Assembly: GCF_000301035.1 (NCBI RefSeq)
Contig: NZ_JH932292.1
Coordinates: forward strand, 1,416,857 to 1,480,856
Direction: 5' to 3'
Length of the DNA stretch: 64,000 nucleotides
Origin: Facklamia hominis CCUG 36813
GTDB lineage: Bacteria > Bacillota > Bacilli > Lactobacillales > Aerococcaceae
Position 1 is the stretch's first letter. Every line of letters starts with the position of its first letter. Below the pieces are notes generated by a model, which was not told the DNA's origin, searched no databases, and saw nothing but the letters and a program-made list of their open reading frames with translations. Below are positions 52,461-61,297 of this stretch, piece by piece. A program made the translations under genes and the position numbers.

Positions 52461-52787
52461 TTGAAAGAAAATTTAAGCAAGAAGATATTTCTACTTGGAC
52501 TTGTAATATTTGTGATTCCCTATCTACTCCCAGTAGATATATTTGATAGCTATACCAATCTAAGACCAACTGGACTCAAATCAATGTTTGTCTGACCAAT
52601 TATTGGACTAATAGGTTTAATATTTGGGGTAAGGAAAAAGAATAGGTTGTTTATAGTGTTGAACATTCTGTTAATCTTATTACTTCCTATAGCAATGTTT
52701 GTAGGTCATTTAATATTAGTAATGCGACTAGACCAAGATAATAATAATCTAAACGGATTTTTTGTTAAATTGGCCTCCAATAGTTAG
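52461..52787 (+). pseudogene. Small membrane protein, copy 2 (in-frame stop)
   Basis: The TTG at 52461, with AGAGGAG upstream, opens MKENLSKKIFLLGLVIFVIPY. The frame reads PVDIFDSYTNLRPTGLKSM, then an in-frame TGA near 52593, then PIIGLIGLIFG. It continues to a stop near 52787. It is about 85 percent the same as copy 1 at 47115. An intact parent would be a roughly 90-110 residue three-segment membrane protein. Both copies stand right behind an FtsX permease gene. Confidence 0.75.
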
Positions 52788-52815
52788 ATTTTTTGCCTAA
52801 GTTATGGGGGCAGTT
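52770..52815. repeat. IS-end-like imperfect palindrome
   Basis: Arms TTGGCCTCCAATAGTTAGAT and the complement of TAAGTTATGGGGGCAG resemble the palindrome at 3937 and the IS-like end at 36746. No transposase is present. Confidence 0.5.
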
Positions 52816-52836
52816 CAGATTGATAATATTTTAATC

Positions 52837-52931
52837 TCGCCATTTTTGATGTATCATCGCCAAATTCATCAAAATGGCGATTTTTATCTAGCTGATAATG
52901 ATTTATATACGCCAAATAAGGTATATTGGCG
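52837..52931 (+). promoter_or_regulatory. CGCCA inverted repeats upstream of fic
   Basis: TCGCCATTTTTGATG (52837-52851) pairs with CATCAAAATGGCGA (52867-52880); a second dyad CGCCAAATA with TATTGGCG lies at 52910-52931, close to the start. The repeats could bind the C-terminal winged helix of the Fic protein as autoregulators. Confidence 0.5.
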
Positions 52932-52949
52932 ATAAAGGCAGGGGAGTTC

Positions 52950-53992
52950 ATGAGAGAATTTAATTATTCAAAATTACTTAGTTTAAATATTCCAGCAAAG
53001 ATGTATGATTTGATATCAAAAATATATGAGTATAAGGGGAAACAGGAACTGTATGTATCTAATTTCCCGGATGTACTTGAAAAAATGGTAGAAGTTGCTA
53101 AGATTCAATCGACAAAATCATCAAACGCAATTGAAGGAATTTCTACAAATGATAGTCGATTAGAAGAATTGATGAAGAAAAAAGCCAGCCCAGAAATAGA
53201 AATGAGGAAGAAATCTATGGCTATAGAGAAGTACTCGATATCATTAATGAAAACTATGAGGACATTGGACTCACGAAAAATAATATTTTGATCTTACATA
53301 ATAGATTTTATTCCTACTCCGGGGAAAGTCATAAGGGTAAATTTAAGAGGATGGATAATAGTATCGTTGAAACTAACGAACTTGGAGAGAAAAGAATAAG
53401 ATTTCAGCCTGTATCAGCGTTTGAAACAGAAAATTATATTGATGAATTGATTATTGCTTACGATGAAGCTGTCAGTTTAAACATACCACCATTGTTACTA
53501 ATTCCGGTTATAGTTCATGATTTTTTGTGTATCCATCCCTTTTTTGATGGAAATGGGAGAATGTCAAGACTATTAACACTGCTACTTCTTTACCAAAATG
53601 GTTTTTTTGTAGGAAAATATATTTCTTTAGAAATGATCATCGAAGATACGAAAGATTTGTATTATGAAGAATTACAAGCTTCAAGTGAAAATTGGTACAC
53701 TGGAGATAACGACGAGTTACCATTTATAAAATATATGTTATCAGTCATCTACAAAGCATATAGTGAATGTGATGAGAGATTTAAGATAATAGGAGAAAAA
53801 TCTTTGACATCTGCCGATAGAGTAATGAAGGTATTTGAAAACTCCCTAGAAGCGCTATCCAAATCTGATATTGTTATACTTTGTCCGGATATTTCAAAGA
53901 GAACCATCGAGAGGGCATTAAAAGAACTAAAAGATGGAGGTTTAATTAAACAAATAGGTAGTGGAAGAGCGACTAAGTATATTAAAGTTTAA
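52950..53992 (+). pseudogene. Fic-family AMPylation protein, frameshifted
   Basis: The ATG at 52950 has AGGGGAG upstream. Frame 1 gives a Fic N-terminal domain with the inhibitory-helix motif SSNAIEGI. It shifts near 53195 (CCAGAAATAGAAATGAGG). Frame 2 continues NEEEIYGYREVLDIINEN and then the whole catalytic part with HPFFDGNGRMSR near 53535-53570 and a C-terminal winged helix (KRTIERALKELKDGGLI). One base in or out would restore a protein of about 345 residues. The catalytic half from about 53288 remains open but without its inhibitory helix, so stable function is doubtful. Confidence 0.88.
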
Positions 53993-54314
53993 GATCCTTA
54001 GCATCTACAAAAGTAGGTCCTTTTCTTATACCTATAAGCATTTTGTCTTTGATAAAAATGAAGAAAGATTCGTCAAAAAGACTCAAAAAATTACATGGAT
54101 GTAAGAGTAGTTTTGTAACTGGTATGAGGAGACACAAAAAATATAATGTACTCATTTTGTACTTTCTACAAGAGTAGCTTACAAGGCTGCTCTTTTTTTA
54201 TTAAAGGGAGTAAGGGTTCGTTATACACTTTAAAAAATAAGACATACATAGCTTAACTTTACACATTCGCTTTTAAATTATATAATAAAAGCGTAAACGA
54301 GAGGAGGTAAGACT
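53993..54314. other. Intergenic region before abiE, with terminator and operator
   Basis: Contains a terminator-like hairpin AAGAGTAGC/GCTGCTCTT (54170-54194, then Ts) and the abiE promoter described separately. No gene. Confidence 0.55.
54258..54293 (+). promoter_or_regulatory. abiE promoter with inverted-repeat operator
   Basis: TTTACA (54258-54263), 17 bases and TATAAT (54281-54286). A perfect 8+8 dyad CGCTTTTA (54268-54275) and TAAAAGCG (54286-54293) flanks the -10. AbiEi proteins bind repeats of this kind to repress their own operon. Confidence 0.75.
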
Positions 54315-54902
54315 ATGAATACACTTAAAAAATATATACAAGAAAATTTAATAATTACTAACAAAGAAGCAGAAGAACTTGGATATAGTAGGCATAATCT
54401 ATCAGAATTAACAAAGAACGGACAATTAGAAAGATTAAGACCAGGACTATATCAATTAAAAGGAAAAGTAATAGACGATTTTGTTTTAATATCATCTAAT
54501 AGCCATCGAATTATATTTTCCCATCAAACTGCCCTTTACCTTCACGACCTATCTGACAGGACTCCAAATGTATTTCATATATCTGTACCCCAAGGCTACA
54601 ATGCCAGCCATATCAAGAAAAGATATGAAGATCTACAAGTTCACTATGTAAAAAAGGACTTATATGAACTTGGAAAGACAGAAAGAAAATCACCGCAAGG
54701 CACCCTTATCCCAGTCTATGATATTGAAAGAACAATTTGTGATATCATAATTGACAGAGAAAGAATAGATAAGCAGATTTTTACAGAAGCCATGAAAAGA
54801 TACTTTAAATCACCCAATAAAAACCTAAGACGCCTCATAAAATACAGTAGACTATTTAAAATAGAAGGTGAAATTAGAAAATACATGGAGGTATTATCGT
54901 GA
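54315..54902 (+). CDS. abiEi: AbiEi-type antitoxin/repressor
   Basis: 195 residues. The N-terminal winged helix domain (NLIITNKEAEELGYSRHNLSEL, then LERLRPGLYQL) is followed by an AbiEi C-terminal domain with SHQTALYLHDLSDRTPN and VPQGYNASHI. It should repress the operon and counter the AbiEii toxin (type IV pair). GAGGAGG precedes the ATG. Its end overlaps the toxin gene by 4 bases (GTGA). Confidence 0.92.
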   Translation: MNTLKKYIQENLIITNKEAEELGYSRHNLSELTKNGQLERLRPGLYQLKGKVIDDFVLISSNSHRIIFSHQTALYLHDLSDRTPNVFHISVPQGYNASHIKKRYEDLQVHYVKKDLYELGKTERKSPQGTLIPVYDIERTICDIIIDRERIDKQIFTEAMKRYFKSPNKNLRRLIKYSRLFKIEGEIRKYMEVLS

Positions 54903-55741
54903 TTAATATCGAAAGTATAAAGGGCAAGATAAGAAGTCTTGCAGAGAAGAAAAAATTGAAATCGCAAGAAGTTCTACAAATATACTTTTTCGAAAGATTT
55001 TTAGAAAGACTGTCTAAATCACAATACAAAAATAATTTTGTAATAAAGGGAGGATTCTTAATATCATCCTTAATCGGCATAGAAAATAGAACAACTATGG
55101 ACATGGATACAACCATTAAAGGCATCGCACTAAAAGAAGAAAAAATAAAAGAGATAGTTCAAGAAATTATTAATATCAATGTAGATGATGGAATAAAATT
55201 TGAAATAAAAGACATTTCTTATATAAGAGAAGAGGACGAGTACGAGAACTTTAGAATTTCACTAATAGCAAATGTTGGGAAAACTAAAAATCCTATGAAA
55301 CTTGATTTAACAACAGGAGATGCAATAACACCAAGGGAAATAGAATACACCTATCCATGTATTTTTAGCACAGAAGTTATAAAAATAATGGCATATCCAT
55401 TAGAAACAATTTTAGCAGAAAAATACGAAACCATAATCAGAAGAAATATAACAACAACACGAATGAGAGACTTCTATGACTTATACACTCTCTACAAACT
55501 AAAAAAAGACCAGATAGATTATGATATTTTAAAAGAAGCAATAGAGAGAACCTCTAATAAAAGAGGAAGTCAAGAAATAATAAAAGACTATGAAGAAATA
55601 ATCGAGGATATAAAAGAAGATTCATACTTAAGATCCTTGTGGGATGTATATCTTAATGAAAATAAGTATATTGATGATCTGACTTTTGATAAGGTTATTG
55701 ATGTAGTGATAACTTTATCAAATAGGATTAATGAGATGTAA
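54899..55741 (+). CDS. abiEii: AbiEii-type nucleotidyltransferase toxin
   Basis: 280 residues from a GTG start that overlaps the abiEi stop. The nucleotidyltransferase core has VIKGGFLISSLIG and MDMDTTIKG, the Lys/Glu motif ETILAEKYETIIRR, and the motif RMRDFYDLYTLYKL. The family (DUF1814) adds nucleotides to tRNA or proteins, blocks growth and aborts phage infection. It is complete in length. Confidence 0.92.
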   Translation: MINIESIKGKIRSLAEKKKLKSQEVLQIYFFERFLERLSKSQYKNNFVIKGGFLISSLIGIENRTTMDMDTTIKGIALKEEKIKEIVQEIININVDDGIKFEIKDISYIREEDEYENFRISLIANVGKTKNPMKLDLTTGDAITPREIEYTYPCIFSTEVIKIMAYPLETILAEKYETIIRRNITTTRMRDFYDLYTLYKLKKDQIDYDILKEAIERTSNKRGSQEIIKDYEEIIEDIKEDSYLRSLWDVYLNENKYIDDLTFDKVIDVVITLSNRINEM

Positions 55742-56090
55742 TTTAATAGACAGTGTCTGGCAAATTATAGACAAGAAAATATTAAGACTTAGAGAAGTGG
55801 AATGCATCAATTTTTATTAATCAGCTGTGACATAAGTCCATATAGCGTTAGCGTAGGTGATAGAGAAGGGAATCTGATATTAATAGAATGTAAAGAGGTT
55901 TATGAGGAAGGCCAAGAAGATGGACATCATGTTGTTCACCTGGTGACTACAGAACGGCTTTGAGATTCATAAACGAGCATCATCAAATATTGCAGTTCTT
56001 AGCTAGTGAAAAAGAGACATATCTTATAGCCGATCATTTTTGTTAGGAGTGGGGGAATTCAGGAAATAAACGGAGATTTTAAGTTCCCTC
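55742..56090. other. Island right end with DUF1492 C-terminal fragment
   Basis: Holds the direct repeat and, at about 55940-56005, a fragment QNGFEIHKRASSNIAVLS like the end of the broken gene at 40281. No intact gene. A weak hairpin lies near 56010-56045. Confidence 0.6.
55807..55852 (+). repeat. 46-bp direct repeat, right copy of second island
   Basis: Same sequence as 42037-42082 with one mismatch. Together they bracket about 13.7 kb. Just beyond it lies a second DUF1492 fragment. Confidence 0.85.
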
Positions 56091-56834
56091 CTAATTATTT
56101 TGTGTTTTTTCTTTAACGGCTAAAGCTATATATAACGCGTATCCAGCTGCAATTAGCGCAATCAAAATACTAGAAATAATTTGCTTTTGTGGTGTAATGA
56201 CTTGTTCATTCGCAAATGTGCTTAAACTATTAAGAATACTATGCGTTAAAATGCAGGGAAGCAAACTTTTGGTCTTGTAATAAATCATGACAAATGCAAA
56301 GCCAATAGCTATTGCATAGACTACTTGTAATATAGTTGGTAGTAATTCCGCTCCTGAACCATTTACTAAATTCACGATATGGCCGATTCCAAAGCTCACA
56401 CTTGAAATGATAATCGCTGATTTTACACCATCCCTAACCAGTGCATTAAATAAAAATCCGCGGAATATCATCTCTTCAAGAAAACCAACACAAAGCATCG
56501 ATAAAATATATAATACATTTTCTAATGGTGAGAAACTAATTGTTACACCATACCAAAGGTTTGTTGTCATTATAACTATTAATGGAATGTAAAATAACAT
56601 TTTAGAAGCTGGAATTTCTGATTTACAAAGTCCATACTTTTTTGCCAATCCATTATTTTTAACAAAAAGAAATAATATGATTGATAAAATTATCAATATA
56701 GGTAAGGTTGCAATTTTTAAAATCCCTATATTTTCTGATATATTATCTCCTGTTGATGCAAGTACAACGTATATAATAATCCATGTTAATGCAAACCAAA
56801 TCTCACTCTTTTTATATAATTTTTTAATCATCAA
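56091..56834 (-). CDS. CPBP-family intramembrane metalloprotease
   Basis: 247 residues with about eight membrane segments. The three CPBP/ABI motifs are EEMIFRGFLFNAL (Glu-Glu-x3-Arg), FGIGHIVNLVNG (His) and LTHSILNS (His). This is the CAAX-type protease fold, which often acts in bacteriocin self-immunity or processing. GGAGG precedes the start, and the second Met (56831) is equally possible. It lies just outside the second island but is itself rather AT-rich. Confidence 0.88.
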   Translation of the reverse strand: MMIKKLYKKSEIWFALTWIIIYVVLASTGDNISENIGILKIATLPILIILSIILFLFVKNNGLAKKYGLCKSEIPASKMLFYIPLIVIMTTNLWYGVTISFSPLENVLYILSMLCVGFLEEMIFRGFLFNALVRDGVKSAIIISSVSFGIGHIVNLVNGSGAELLPTILQVVYAIAIGFAFVMIYYKTKSLLPCILTHSILNSLSTFANEQVITPQKQIISSILIALIAAGYALYIALAVKEKTQNN

Positions 56835-57155
56835 TTGAATCCTCCCAGTGATGCTTTCGCTAAATAAGCTTTGTGTATGGTCTTGAATTGCGACATTTTA
56901 TATTTGAATGTTAAGAGTGTTTAACGTGTAATTGGTTGTTTTAATATTTGCTTTTTTATTAAATCAACTGCTGTAATTATAATATACACTGCAGTGAAAT
57001 TAAATAAGGAGTGTATAATTAAGTTGGAAAGAAGTAAACATGAGGAATGATTGGTTGCCATCAGCTGCTGAGACATCACTCTGAATGTGAAAGGGTAGTT
57101 AAGACTCTATTAATAGGGGTAAATCAATGATATAGATTAAGTGAAGGGGTCAGAG
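56835..57155. other. Intergenic region with short repeat copy B
   Basis: The sequence 57042-57097 matches the dispersed repeat at 36162 (GATTGGTTGCCATCA, GCTGCTGAGACATC). The region also serves as promoter for the divergent CPBP gene and the acetyltransferase gene. Nothing else is supported. Confidence 0.45.
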
Positions 57156-57662
57156 ATGAAACGATTAGAGACTGAGCGTTTAATATTAAGAGTTCCTAGG
57201 CTGGAGGATTTTGATGAATTATATGCCATTCATGCCAATCCTGAAACGAATCGGTTTAATCCGGGATGGAAAAAACCAAGTAAGGAAGAATTTATCGATA
57301 CTTTAAATGCCATGATTGACCATCATAATAAGTATGGATTTGGCTATTATTCCTTAGTCGATAAAGCGGATAATAGTGTTTTTGGCTTGTGTGGGTTAAG
57401 GTTTACCTTAATAAACGATAAAAAGTATTTAAATCTCTATTATAGAATTGATCCGTCTAAAACGAGAAAGGGATTTGTCAAAGAGGCAGCTCGTCAAATA
57501 ATGGATCGTGTTACGACTGAATTAAATAATGACTATAAAGTCGTTGCCTTAACCTTAGACGAAAATATTCCTTCAAGAAAAACCGCTGAATCATTGGGCT
57601 TAAAACATAATAAAGCCTTCGATAATGTGGGTGGAGCTGGGAATGTCTATTACTTTAATTAG
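57156..57662 (+). CDS. GNAT-family N-acetyltransferase
   Basis: About 168 residues from the ATG at 57156, with AAGGGGT 7 bases upstream; an in-frame GTG at 57141 is less likely. RimJ/RimL type: MKRLETERLILRVPRLEDFDELYAIH start, core FGYYSLVDKADNSVFGLCGL, the CoA-binding segment YRIDPSKTRKGFVKEAARQI and the end SLGLKHNKAFDNVGG. It acetylates an amine of a small molecule or protein N-terminus. The substrate cannot be told. A terminator follows at 57738. Confidence 0.9.
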   Translation: MKRLETERLILRVPRLEDFDELYAIHANPETNRFNPGWKKPSKEEFIDTLNAMIDHHNKYGFGYYSLVDKADNSVFGLCGLRFTLINDKKYLNLYYRIDPSKTRKGFVKEAARQIMDRVTTELNNDYKVVALTLDENIPSRKTAESLGLKHNKAFDNVGGAGNVYYFN

Positions 57663-57737
57663 TTGCATGGTCATTATAAATATTAGAGAATGACTGTGTC
57701 TTCTTATGATTCCCAGATAAAAGTTATTGACTGAAAA

Positions 57738-57774
57738 AGCTACTGAAGTCCTAGGCTTCAGTAGCTTATTTTGT
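57738..57774. terminator. Terminator between convergent genes
   Basis: AAGCTACTGAAG (57738-57749) pairs with CTTCAGTAGCTT (57757-57768), with Ts on the plus side and As on the other. It can serve both the acetyltransferase and the deaminase genes. Confidence 0.88.
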
Positions 57775-58256
57775 TATTGCTGATCGATGTTTGTCAGGTG
57801 GAGTTGTTTGATTTGTTCGAATAGATGAGGGCTGAGTTCGTGCTTGCTAACTTGGATGTCGCATTCACTGAAGAGATCGATCGCATTGGGGTCATTGTGG
57901 TAGTCATAGAGGTAATGTACTTGTTTGATGCCTGCTTGAATGATGACCTTGGAGCAGTTGTAACAAGGAAAATGGGTAATATAGATTTCTGCACCATCGG
58001 TCGATATTCCCATCTTAGCGCATTGAATAACAGCATTCACTTCGGCATGGATGGTCCGAATACAGTGTCCATCTACCACAAAACAACCATGGTCGATGCA
58101 GTGCGTTAAGCCTGAGACAGACCCATTGTAGCCCGTTGCGATTATTCGATTATTTCTAACAATGACCGCTCCAACCATCAATCGGTCGCAGGTACTTCGC
58201 GTTGAAATCACTAAGCTTTGCGCCATAAAGTAATCGGTCCAACTAATTCGATCCAT
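57774..58256 (-). CDS. comEB: dCMP deaminase, ComEB-type
   Basis: About 160 residues from the ATG at 58254-58256 (AGGTGA 5 bases upstream); a longer frame to 58331 lacks a ribosome site. The zinc site is HAEVNAVIQCA plus PCYNCSKVI; the N-terminus WTDYFMAQSLVISTRSTC and GAVIVRNNRIIATGYNG are typical of deoxycytidylate deaminase. It converts dCMP to dUMP for thymidylate synthesis and is allosterically controlled by dCTP in relatives. It is monocistronic. Confidence 0.92.
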   Translation of the reverse strand: MDRISWTDYFMAQSLVISTRSTCDRLMVGAVIVRNNRIIATGYNGSVSGLTHCIDHGCFVVDGHCIRTIHAEVNAVIQCAKMGISTDGAEIYITHFPCYNCSKVIIQAGIKQVHYLYDYHNDPNAIDLFSECDIQVSKHELSPHLFEQIKQLHLTNIDQQ

Positions 58257-58573
58257 TGATATCACCTCATCTGGTATTCTTTTCGTCTCAATTTTACCAT
58301 GAAAACAAGAGGGATATAAGTCCTTCGGCACTATATCTCGATTTCTCCGATATTAAATCATAAGGCGATGGATAAATAGGGAGAATGGAAGCAGGGAATT
58401 CTTCGATCAACCCTATAAATGTTCGAGGCAATATAAAACACCCCTAGTTGTGCATGGGGATGCGGCTAGCTAGGGGTGGGGTCAAAATCAAGGTTCAAAT
58501 TGAATGCTAGAGAGCGTTAGATGCATAAGATCAATTCGAGGAATCGCATTAAGAAGTATAAACATAGTGGGTT
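58257..58573. other. Intergenic region between deaminase and ABC operon
   Basis: Contains the dyad CACCCCTAG/CTAGGGGTG (58439-58447 and 58470-58478) around GTTGTGCATGGGG, perhaps the terminator of the minus-strand operon. No gene. Confidence 0.45.
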
Positions 58574-59374
58574 CTAATTAATATTCGGATAGTTTTTTGC
58601 TAATTCCTTAATTTCATTCGGGGTTAGATCCGCCTTATCTGAGTAATTCACTTGTTTGATGCTTTGTATCACATTGCCATCTTGTTCAATTTGAAAGGAT
58701 GTAAGTAGATGAGAGGCTTTGTCTATTTCAAAGGTCCAAGTTCCATCATTAAAAGGGGATAACTCTTTAGGCATTTGTCCTTTGATGGTATAGCTTTGGT
58801 CAGTTTCGCTAATTTCAAGTTCTTCTAATTCCTGTACTCGGATTAGGAGATCCATAAATAGCCCTCGAGGTTCGATTAAATCAGCCATTTTCCCCTTTTC
58901 CTGATAGGGATCCATTTCTGGTGAAGATATCTGTACATATTGACCATCCAGATAATAATTGAATGTTGTATTCCCCATTTGTAGGATTTCATAAAATAGG
59001 CCCTTGCTCTGATCGAATTTTCCCGATATAGAAGCAGATTCTGCCCCTTCAAAATTTGTCATCTCATAGTTATAAGCCATCTGGTCTTTATTAAAAGCCG
59101 TTAAGGCGTCAAAAATGACTTGCTTAATAGTGGGGTCCATCTTTTTAGCCTCTTCCTCATCTAGGCTCAGGACATAAGATAGGTAAGTCGGATTCTGTAA
59201 GTAAGGGTCTTCTTCAGACTGGTTCGCAGAAATGTGTTTGATCGTGTTGATATTTTCTTGCTGTTCTTGCTGGTTAACTTGCTTAAGATAAAAGGAATAC
59301 CCTCCGTAAGCTATTAGAGCGATAATGACTAGTAGACTCGGAATTAAGATAAAGCGTATCTTTCTTTTTTTCAT
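58574..59374 (-). CDS. Membrane-anchored extracellular protein, unknown
   Basis: About 266 residues from the ATG at 59372-59374 (AAGGAG 9 bases upstream); the ATG at 59383 abuts the ribosome site. One N-terminal membrane anchor is followed by a soluble outside domain with alternating strands (QVIFDALTAFNKDQMAYNYE; YYLDGQYVQIS; TIKGQMP). The pattern is like DUF6612/LolA-type lipid-binding barrels, though without a lipobox. It is the last gene of the LytTR/ABC operon. I do not recognise a firm family. Confidence 0.65.
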   Translation of the reverse strand: MKKRKIRFILIPSLLVIIALIAYGGYSFYLKQVNQQEQQENINTIKHISANQSEEDPYLQNPTYLSYVLSLDEEEAKKMDPTIKQVIFDALTAFNKDQMAYNYEMTNFEGAESASISGKFDQSKGLFYEILQMGNTTFNYYLDGQYVQISSPEMDPYQEKGKMADLIEPRGLFMDLLIRVQELEELEISETDQSYTIKGQMPKELSPFNDGTWTFEIDKASHLLTSFQIEQDGNVIQSIKQVNYSDKADLTPNEIKELAKNYPNIN

Positions 59375-59408
59375 GAAGTTCATCTCCTTATGGGCTAACT
59401 TTATCGAA

Positions 59409-60095
59409 TCAATGGGACTTTATTTTTAGGCGGGGTAGATAGTTATAGACAGTATAGGTCAATCCAATTATTAAAAGTAAAATCAATAATCTGCCTAGTA
59501 ATGAAGCGACGGTCATCTGCGTAAAAGGATCGGTCATGATCCAAGTAAAGTCAAATTGGCTATAAAAGCTATGCACAATGATGCCCAAATTAAGAACCAA
59601 GCCTAGCACACTAAAGCCTAGGCAATGGATTGCGACCTGTAAGCTTAGCATTCCCCAGATAGAGAGCAATAAATGGATAAATAAGGAAATAATGTCAGTC
59701 AGAGGCATTACATTATCCACTTGAAAGAAAAAGGCAAGCAGAATTGATAGGAAGACATACAAGCTGACATAGACTCCCATACAGGCAACGCTTAGAAGAA
59801 ACAATATTTTAGGATGACGAATCCGAATAAAATCAAAGGGATTGTCTTGAACTAAGACTTGTCCAAAGAAATTAAAAGGAATCAATAAAGGAAATACATA
59901 AAAACTAAGCCAATTCATATTATTAGATAGGACATTTTTATCATGTATCGCAAAATAAGCCCAAGCATCTCCTTTGTCAATCATGAAAGATACCATCGTT
60001 AATAGGTAGATGATTAACAAGACACCGATGAAATAACGTAGTTGGAAGAGTCGATAAAGATTCATTCTTAGATAGTGAAGTGAGGCGCTCATCAT
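59409..60095 (-). CDS. Membrane subunit of ABC-2-type transporter, unknown
   Basis: 228 residues with about six hydrophobic segments and no large soluble part. It lies between two other membrane or anchored genes in the same orientation behind an ATPase gene, so it is probably a permease of the same ABC transporter. GAGAGATAATG suggests the start; the exact first codon is uncertain. It resembles permeases of lantibiotic or bacteriocin immunity transporters. Confidence 0.7.
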   Translation of the reverse strand: MMSASLHYLRMNLYRLFQLRYFIGVLLIIYLLTMVSFMIDKGDAWAYFAIHDKNVLSNNMNWLSFYVFPLLIPFNFFGQVLVQDNPFDFIRIRHPKILFLLSVACMGVYVSLYVFLSILLAFFFQVDNVMPLTDIISLFIHLLLSIWGMLSLQVAIHCLGFSVLGLVLNLGIIVHSFYSQFDFTWIMTDPFTQMTVASLLGRLLILLLIIGLTYTVYNYLPRLKIKSH

Positions 60096-60132
60096 TATCT
60101 CTCCTTATTTCATTTGAAGCTGATAGATAATA

Positions 60133-60810
60133 TTAAATCATATATTGGCGTTGATGCATCAGATATCTGTCCAGTTGGTAAGCTGGATATAAGATAAAAG
60201 TCATTTTTAACAAGATAAAAACTAGCCCCATCCATGTCAGCGGATCGCTTTCTTCAATGAAGAATAAAAAGACTTGTTTCAATATGACGATAAATAATAA
60301 TGGACTCAGTCCCAAACCTATCAAAAGGGCTAGGAAGCGATACTTGACGATGCTTTCTAATAAATGGCATATCACGCCAAAAATGCTTAAGATGAGCGAC
60401 TGTTGAACAGCGGCATAGAGAATATCCAGTAGGATAAATTTTTCTTTAGTCCAGATCAAATCCAGTAGGACTATCCCTTCACTCATCAAAAATATCATTC
60501 CTAAACTGATTAAAAGTATGATCCATTTATAACGGCATTGCCGTTCAATGGAGATGCGCACTTGCTCTAAATTCGTAAAATAGCTTCTTAACAGATAAGT
60601 TAAGACCAGAAAGCTAGGTACAGCAATCCACCGTAGAAAATTGCTATCCATGGGTTGACTAATCAGTCTTTCGTAGGGCCATTGGTCAATTAAGCTTCTC
60701 TTAACATCGAAAAAGCCATTAATAAATAGCATTAAAGCCACAGATAGATAAAAAAGCAGACCTCTTTGCCAAGCAATACGGATCCGATCATAACAAATAA
60801 GCTTATTCAT
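60133..60810 (-). CDS. Membrane permease-like protein, unknown
   Basis: About 225 residues from the ATG at 60808-60810 (GGGGAG upstream; the longer frame to 60852 has none). There are six to seven hydrophobic segments. It overlaps the end of the upstream gene by 8 bases, so translation is coupled. It is probably a second permease subunit of the ABC system. There is no strong family signature. Confidence 0.7.
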   Translation of the reverse strand: MNKLICYDRIRIAWQRGLLFYLSVALMLFINGFFDVKRSLIDQWPYERLISQPMDSNFLRWIAVPSFLVLTYLLRSYFTNLEQVRISIERQCRYKWIILLISLGMIFLMSEGIVLLDLIWTKEKFILLDILYAAVQQSLILSIFGVICHLLESIVKYRFLALLIGLGLSPLLFIVILKQVFLFFIEESDPLTWMGLVFILLKMTFILYPAYQLDRYLMHQRQYMI

Positions 60811-61297
60811 AATTCCACTCCCCTTGGAAGCCAAAATGCTGATTGTCTTCAATCATAAAATTACTAAAGGCCAAAATCCACTCGTTCTTACCAGGCTTAA
60901 AGGCTTCTTTGGGGAAGGCAAAGAACAGTCGATATTTCTCTCCATCAACTTCATTGGCTGAATAAACGGGCATGGTCCGGTATTGTCGGTTAAATATAAG
61001 GCTAAAGCCCATGTGTTTTTCCTTGGTTTCAGAGACATCGCCTTCTAACTCTACTTGGAAAATAAAATCATAGTTTGGATTGACAAAGGCGGAATAATCT
61101 TTTTGAAATTGTTTTGTTTCCTGTTCATTTAAACGCTTGATAGAGTAAAGTTTATAGTTTTTTTCTTGCAAGGTAATGATCTCGTCAGCGGCATATAAAC
61201 GAGCGGTGACGCCTACTTGGGTTAAATTCACATAAACGATTCGAGCTAGGACTAGGACAACGAGCACGATGGGTAGTATTATCTTCGTTTTTTTCAT
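60803..61297 (-). CDS. Membrane-anchored small protein of ABC operon
   Basis: 164 residues with one N-terminal anchor (about 5-22) and a beta-rich outside domain (DFIFQVELEGDVSETKE; MPVYSANEVDGEKYRLFFAF). It overlaps both neighbours by a few bases, as expected for an operon. Unknown family. It could be a substrate-binding or accessory immunity protein. Confidence 0.65.
   Translation of the reverse strand: MKKTKIILPIVLVVLVLARIVYVNLTQVGVTARLYAADEIITLQEKNYKLYSIKRLNEQETKQFQKDYSAFVNPNYDFIFQVELEGDVSETKEKHMGFSLIFNRQYRTMPVYSANEVDGEKYRLFFAFPKEAFKPGKNEWILAFSNFMIEDNQHFGFQGEWNYE

Noticed and set aside
57774-58331. Longer start for the dCMP deaminase
   Set aside because: The upstream extension to 58331 has no ribosome site; the ATG at 58256 follows AGGTGA and gives the family's usual N-terminus.
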